From Methylobacterium mesophilicum SR1.6/6 (GTDB lineage Bacteria; Pseudomonadota; Alphaproteobacteria; Rhizobiales; Beijerinckiaceae), in contig NZ_CP043538.1 in assembly GCF_000364445.2 (NCBI RefSeq), positions 873,611-937,610 on the forward strand: a stretch of 64,000 nucleotides of DNA, read 5' to 3'. How positions within the stretch are numbered: the stretch's first letter is position 1; every line of letters starts with the position of its first letter. The translations under genes and the position numbers were made by a program. A model generated the notes under the pieces. That model saw nothing but the letters and a program-made list of their open reading frames with translations, did not search any database and had not been told where the DNA came from. Shown here one piece after another: positions 61,329-64,000 of this stretch.

Positions 61329-63818
61329 ATGGAGAAACTTGAACCTCGTGAATTCAGTTTGAAGACCTTCCTGGTCGCCTTGAGCGTCCCGCCGATGCTG
61401 TTCCTCGGGGCCGCACTGAGTAGTGCCTATCTTCGGAACGAGGCCGGCGCGAGTATTATTGCATGGTGTGCGACCTGCACGTTCCTGGCGGCGCTGCTTC
61501 GCACGCCGTCTCGCCTTTGGCTGCCTTTGATCTCGATCGCGGGATTGGGAGATTTTGTGGCTCATTGGTTGATGGGAACACCCCGCGCAGCGGTGCCAGG
61601 CATTGTCGTCGCCGACATTTTCGAAGTCCTATTTACTGCCGCCGCCTTCAAGCGACTTAACATCAAGTACCGATGGTACCTCTCCCTGAGATGCATAATT
61701 TTGCTGACTTTTGCCTGCCTGTCCGCATCATTACTGAGCACTTCGTTTGAGTTTGTTTGGATTGGCGTTTCCGTTCCTATCCACGATCAATCCCTCATAA
61801 AAGCCCGATCCATCACCGAAGCGCTTGATCTACTCGTGGCCCTGCCACTCGCCTCGAGCTGGACCGAAAGAAATCTTCTTCGCAGCCTGAACATCCAGCA
61901 ATTTACGCAAACGTTTATTCTCACAATAGCGACAGCAACTGCCAGTTATTTCTTGCTCGCATCCGGCACGCCATTCCTGTTTCTGGCGATACCGCTTCTC
62001 CTTTTGGCGACACTCAGCGGCGGACTTCTTGGAAGCACAGCCGCCGTGTTCAGCTTATCCCTTGTCGTAAGGTGGTTTACGTTCGAAGGGTCTGGCCACA
62101 TCAATTTGCCCGCTACGGCAGAAAGCGCCAAATTACTAGTTGTATACCATTTATTCACGCTAACAGCCCTTTTATCTGCTGTGCCTCTCGGCGTGCTCTT
62201 GGCTCGACTTGAGAATTCTGCCGAGCGGCTGCGCGAGGTTGGAATTACCGCAGATCGAGCTCGTCGAGACGCAGAGGCGGCGCGTGATAGAGCAGAGACT
62301 GCCGGTCGAGCGAAAGGCGAATTCCTCTCCGTCATGAGCCATGAGCTTAGAACGCCGATGACCGGGGTCCTAGGCTTGGTCGACCTCCTCTCGAAGGAAC
62401 CTCTAACCGACGGGCAGAAAGTCTATCTTCATCACATCAAGCAGTCCGGTCAACATCTGCTGAATGTAATCAGCGACATCCTAGATTTTTCGAAGATCGA
62501 CTCGGGAAAGTTAGAGATTGAGTCGACATCATTTTCCATAAAGTCTGTCTTCGAGGCAGTCTGTGCGACAGCGCAACCACTCTGTCACGCGAAGCACATA
62601 GATTTCGATTATAATTTCCCCGATACAGCGCCCGAATATGTGATGGGCGACCCCACCAGAACACAGCAGATTTTATTGAATCTGGTCGGCAACGCGATCA
62701 AATTTACCCATCATGGTGGCGTCAGGCTCATAGCCCAACACCGCCGTATCGATGCGGATACATTACGATTTCGTTTCGACGTTCACGACACCGGCATCGG
62801 CATCGATAAAGAAAAGAAATCGGAAATATTCAATGCCTTTACGCAAGAAGATAAGTCGACCGCCCGTCGGTATGGCGGCAGCGGGTTAGGTCTGGCCATT
62901 TGCAAACGCCTTGTCGTTGCGATGGATGGAGAGATCGATTTTATCAGCGTGCCTCGAAAGGGCAGTACATTTTGGTTCGAAATTCCATTCCAACAAATAA
63001 GTAATTCACTTATTCAATATTCTCAGGAAAGTAACAATCTTTCACTGCGGCCACTTCGAATTTTGATCGCTGAAGACGTAGATCTGAATCGCAGCATTAT
63101 CGCTTCCATGCTGAGTTCAGACAAACATACGCTCGCCTTCGCGCGAAACGGGGCTGAGGCAGTCGATCTAGCCGCACAGCAGACGTTTGATCTAATATTG
63201 ATGGACATCCAGATGCCTATTATGGATGGCGTCGAGGCAACTCGTCAGATCCGCAGCCGGGCCGGTCCGGTCCAGAACATTCCGATTATAGCGTTGACCG
63301 CGAATGTCTTCGAAAGTGAACGCCGCCGATATCTTGCGGCCGGCATAAACGCCTGTGTCGCCAAGCCGATCGATTGGAGCGTCCTCGACGAGACAATCTC
63401 GCGACTTACAGCCGGAAGCCAAGCGCTGCCGGTCATCGATGCACTGTCAACCACCTTCTCCGTCGATCGATCGAACATGCTTGAGCTAGAGAAGCTCGAC
63501 CGATTGAAGGATAAACTCGGTCCAGATCTCGCGAATCTCCTTCGTGACGCTCTCGAGCACGCTGAACACGCCCGTGAGAAGATCGGCAGCCAGGACCTGA
63601 CCGGACGCGAGAAAGCCGATGAAATGCATGCTTTGAAAGGAGCAGCCGGCATGCTCGGACTTTCAGCCCTGCAGCGCCTTGCGGAAGAGTTCGAGACTCA
63701 AGCGCGCGTGGACGATGGTGCGAGCGGGTCCGGATCCGCGCTTCGAGAAGTCATCCTCGAGACAGAGGCCGCGCTCATTCGGCATCGCTTCCTGGATGGC
63801 GCGAAGACGACCCAGTGA
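61329..63818 (+). CDS. Hybrid sensor histidine kinase (MASE1-like, HisKA, HATPase, REC, Hpt)
   Basis: 829 residues. About nine membrane helices (residues 10-285, e.g. [20 protein letters not shown] and [20 protein letters not shown]) form a MASE1-type sensor. A coiled coil ([20 protein letters not shown]) leads to HisKA ([20 protein letters not shown], His at about 338), HATPase ([30 protein letters not shown]), a receiver ([20 protein letters not shown], Asp at about 626) and Hpt ([20 protein letters not shown], His at about 767). It is thus a complete phosphorelay lacking only the output regulator, which is not in the window. The ATG at 61329 is chosen because it begins the conserved region; earlier in-frame starts exist. 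The gene is clearly lower in GC than its surroundings. Confidence 0.9.
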   Translation: MEKLEPREFSLKTFLVALSVPPMLFLGAALSSAYLRNEAGASIIAWCATCTFLAALLRTPSRLWLPLISIAGLGDFVAHWLMGTPRAAVPGIVVADIFEVLFTAAAFKRLNIKYRWYLSLRCIILLTFACLSASLLSTSFEFVWIGVSVPIHDQSLIKARSITEALDLLVALPLASSWTERNLLRSLNIQQFTQTFILTIATATASYFLLASGTPFLFLAIPLLLLATLSGGLLGSTAAVFSLSLVVRWFTFEGSGHINLPATAESAKLLVVYHLFTLTALLSAVPLGVLLARLENSAERLREVGITADRARRDAEAARDRAETAGRAKGEFLSVMSHELRTPMTGVLGLVDLLSKEPLTDGQKVYLHHIKQSGQHLLNVISDILDFSKIDSGKLEIESTSFSIKSVFEAVCATAQPLCHAKHIDFDYNFPDTAPEYVMGDPTRTQQILLNLVGNAIKFTHHGGVRLIAQHRRIDADTLRFRFDVHDTGIGIDKEKKSEIFNAFTQEDKSTARRYGGSGLGLAICKRLVVAMDGEIDFISVPRKGSTFWFEIPFQQISNSLIQYSQESNNLSLRPLRILIAEDVDLNRSIIASMLSSDKHTLAFARNGAEAVDLAAQQTFDLILMDIQMPIMDGVEATRQIRSRAGPVQNIPIIALTANVFESERRRYLAAGINACVAKPIDWSVLDETISRLTAGSQALPVIDALSTTFSVDRSNMLELEKLDRLKDKLGPDLANLLRDALEHAEHAREKIGSQDLTGREKADEMHALKGAAGMLGLSALQRLAEEFETQARVDDGASGSGSALREVILETEAALIRHRFLDGAKTTQ

Positions 63819-64000
63819 ACCAGTTTTCGTTGAGCCCGCGAGATCAGGATCATGCCCTGTGCGTGAACCGACCGGTAATTACCCACGGGGTAGCTTGGTC
63901 GTCGGTTGAACGCCCGCGGCTGCGCTCCTGCCGAGCCAAGCTTGCCTCTTGCGCGGGTCGTCTCTTGCGCGGGGCGAATTTCGCTGATTCCTTCGTGGGA

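Overview
The window is high-GC alphaproteobacterial DNA. The best guess is a Methylobacteriaceae (Methylobacterium-type) chromosome, based on overall gene content: a TrcR/DUF1013 regulator, DUF4170 and DUF6894 proteins, NepR/EcfG general-stress sigma factors and an alphaproteobacterial SOS box (GAAC-N7-GAAC). No methylotrophy gene is present, so the genus is inference.

0-11 kb: truncated chemotaxis receptor, orphan ABC substrate-binding protein, emrAB efflux pair with a divergent TetR regulator and its palindromic operator, a strongly folded intergenic element that looks like a structured RNA (5392-5494), trcR, an MFS gene split by an in-frame amber codon, an alpha/beta hydrolase, a REP-like repeat and prs (PRPP synthetase).

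11-25 kb: small-molecule uptake and catabolism. It holds an exported FAH-family protein divergent from a DctPQM TRAP transporter, a LysR regulator, a dicarboxylate symporter followed by ureidoglycine aminohydrolase, an SMP-30 lactonase, a GT2 glycosyltransferase, UDP-glucuronate decarboxylase and a PuuE-like deacetylase.

25-40 kb: gene-sparse and mosaic, with small unknown proteins, a CinA/PncC protein, an IS3 remnant and an MFS gene. It also holds a remarkable NepR-EcfG (anti-sigma/sigma) fusion, an XRE regulator, a type I secretion ABC/membrane-fusion pair with a low-complexity repeat protein as likely cargo, and a truncated second EcfG-like sigma factor.

40-45 kb: a tRNA-Glu 3' fragment beside a tyrosine integrase marks one end of an integrated element whose other end is not seen here. 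Next is an SOS mutagenesis cassette (LexA box, imuA, imuB) whose dnaE2 partner is internally deleted and truncated.

45-57.5 kb: an accessory catabolic region. It contains a GntR regulator, an MFS importer, a fatty-acid-hydroxylase operon with small membrane proteins, a Tat-exported thiamine-diphosphate enzyme with a small c-type cytochrome, a frameshifted amidohydrolase, a TAXI binding protein and an exported NHL propeller. The substrate is unknown; this is the strongest candidate here for an undescribed pathway.

57.6-64 kb: an intact IS630-family element with a -1 slippery site, a CAP-domain protein carrying a collagen-like repeat and a histidine-rich tract, a decayed IS630 relative, and an orphan hybrid histidine kinase (MASE1-like, HisKA, HATPase, REC, Hpt) of visibly lower GC.
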